Source: Pseudomonadota bacterium
Lineage (GTDB): Bacteria > Pseudomonadota > Gammaproteobacteria > Burkholderiales > Burkholderiaceae
Reading direction: 5' to 3'
DNA length: 6,561 bases
NCBI GenBank assembly: GCA_023441105.1
Contig: JAEZQX010000015.1
Location: forward strand, 1-6,561
Below the pieces are notes generated by a model. The model saw only the letters and a program-made list of their open reading frames with translations, searched no databases and was not told where the DNA came from. Made by a program: the position numbers and the translations under genes. Below, piece by piece: positions 5,983-6,561 of this stretch (within the stretch, counting starts at the first letter, position 1; each line of letters begins with the position of its first letter).

Positions 5983-6561
5983 TCAGCCGGCCGGCAGGTA
6001 CTGGTCGGCCAGCCGCTGCCAGAGCTGCCGCGACGGCCCGGTCAGGTAGGCACCGGTCAGGGACAGCACCTGGTAGGCGCCGCGGGCGATCGCGGCACCC
6101 TGGTAGGCGGCGTCCGAGAAGCGGCGCGCGTTGCTCACGTATTCGTACGACAGCCAGTAGGTGGCAACCACCACCATGTTGGTCGCGAGGGCCTCGATCT
6201 CGCGCGGCGACGCCATCAGCTCGCCGCGCGCCGCCAGCGCCTTGCACAGCGCCCGTGCCGCCTTGGTCTTGCGTTCGAGCAGCTGGTTGAAGTAGCTCTC
6301 GAGCCGGCGGTTGCGCGACAGCAGGTCGTTCAGGTCGCGGTACAGGAAGCGGTGCTTCCAGATGGTTTCGAACAGCAGGTGCAGCAGGAACCAGGCGTCC
6401 TCGACCGACGCCCGCTCGTTGCCGGCCGCGACGTCGAGCACCTTGTCGATCTCGCGCTCGAAGTCCTCGAACAGCGCGTTGACGATGTCTTCCTTGTTGC
6501 GGAAGTGGTAGTAGAGATTGCCGGGACTGATGTTCATCTCGTCGGCAATCGCGCTGGTGGT
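5983..6561 (-). CDS. TetR/AcrR family transcriptional regulator (5' end outside the window)
   Basis: This is a DNA-binding regulator of the TetR type, with 192 residues inside the window and the reading frame open through the right edge. The visible N-terminal part reads T-T-S-A-I-A-D-E and then the classic recognition helix I-S-P-G-N-L-Y-Y-H-F with N-K-E-D, which is diagnostic of TetR helix-turn-helix domains. About 10-25 residues, including the first helix, are probably missing, judging by usual family length. The rest is helical ligand-binding and dimerisation domain, including the aromatic stretch W-K-H-R-F-L-Y-R-D-L. That stretch resembles the Pfam 'bacterial transcriptional repressor' TetR C-terminal family, an assignment I make cautiously. 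The ATG at 6537 lies within the DNA-binding domain and is not the real start. The gene is 31 bases upstream of the reductase gene on the same strand, so it may autoregulate this operon in response to a ligand related to the pathway. Confidence 0.88.
   Translation of the reverse strand, partial: TTSAIADEMNISPGNLYYHFRNKEDIVNALFEDFEREIDKVLDVAAGNERASVEDAWFLLHLLFETIWKHRFLYRDLNDLLSRNRRLESYFNQLLERKTKAARALCKALAARGELMASPREIEALATNMVVVATYWLSYEYVSNARRFSDAAYQGAAIARGAYQVLSLTGAYLTGPSRQLWQRLADQYLPAG

Noticed and set aside
4911..6290. Plus-strand open frame (459 codons) opposite the reductase and TetR genes
   Set aside because: It spans three real minus-strand genes and their junctions. Its composition is typical of a GC-rich antisense shadow.

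Overview
The window is very GC-rich, and GC or GC-ending codons dominate every gene. Gene density is high and the ribosome-binding sites are of the GGAGG type. It looks like the chromosome of a high-GC Gram-negative proteobacterium. A lipoprotein signal and a twin-arginine signal sit on adjacent genes, which supports a Gram-negative cell envelope. Betaproteobacteria (Burkholderiales or Rhodocyclales type) is my best guess, but only from gene content and general similarity. I see no tRNA, rRNA, insertion sequence, CRISPR array or phage gene.

The layout is two convergent blocks. The plus-strand block (1-3832) starts with a non-coding leader holding nested inverted repeats. Next come a DUF1800-family lipoprotein (117-1973) and, 19 bases later, a DUF1501-family protein with a twin-arginine signal (1993-3390). 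After a 37-base gap containing a small hairpin comes a VOC/glyoxalase-fold protein (3428-3832). The DUF1800/DUF1501 pair is a recurrent exported pair of unknown function. DUF1501 proteins are related to the alkaline phosphatase/sulfatase superfamily.

The minus-strand block reads from the right edge leftwards. It holds a TetR-family regulator cut by the window end (6561-5983), a ketopantoate-reductase-family oxidoreductase with a GTG start (5951-5028), and a mandelate-racemase-like enolase-superfamily enzyme (5035-3905). The last two overlap by 8 bases, and the regulator is only 31 bases upstream, so the three are probably one transcript. A plausible reading is a TetR-controlled module acting on a 2-hydroxy acid / 2-keto acid pair; this is inference. 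The two blocks converge on a 72-base gap (3833-3904).

The most notable single observation is in the mandelate-racemase-like protein. Every catalytic and metal-binding residue of Pseudomonas mandelate racemase aligns at a constant offset, except that the catalytic base Lys166 is an arginine. I see no clear evidence of a wholly new multi-gene system. The DUF1800/DUF1501 pair and the TetR/reductase/KxR-enolase cluster are the two places where undescribed biochemistry could sit.
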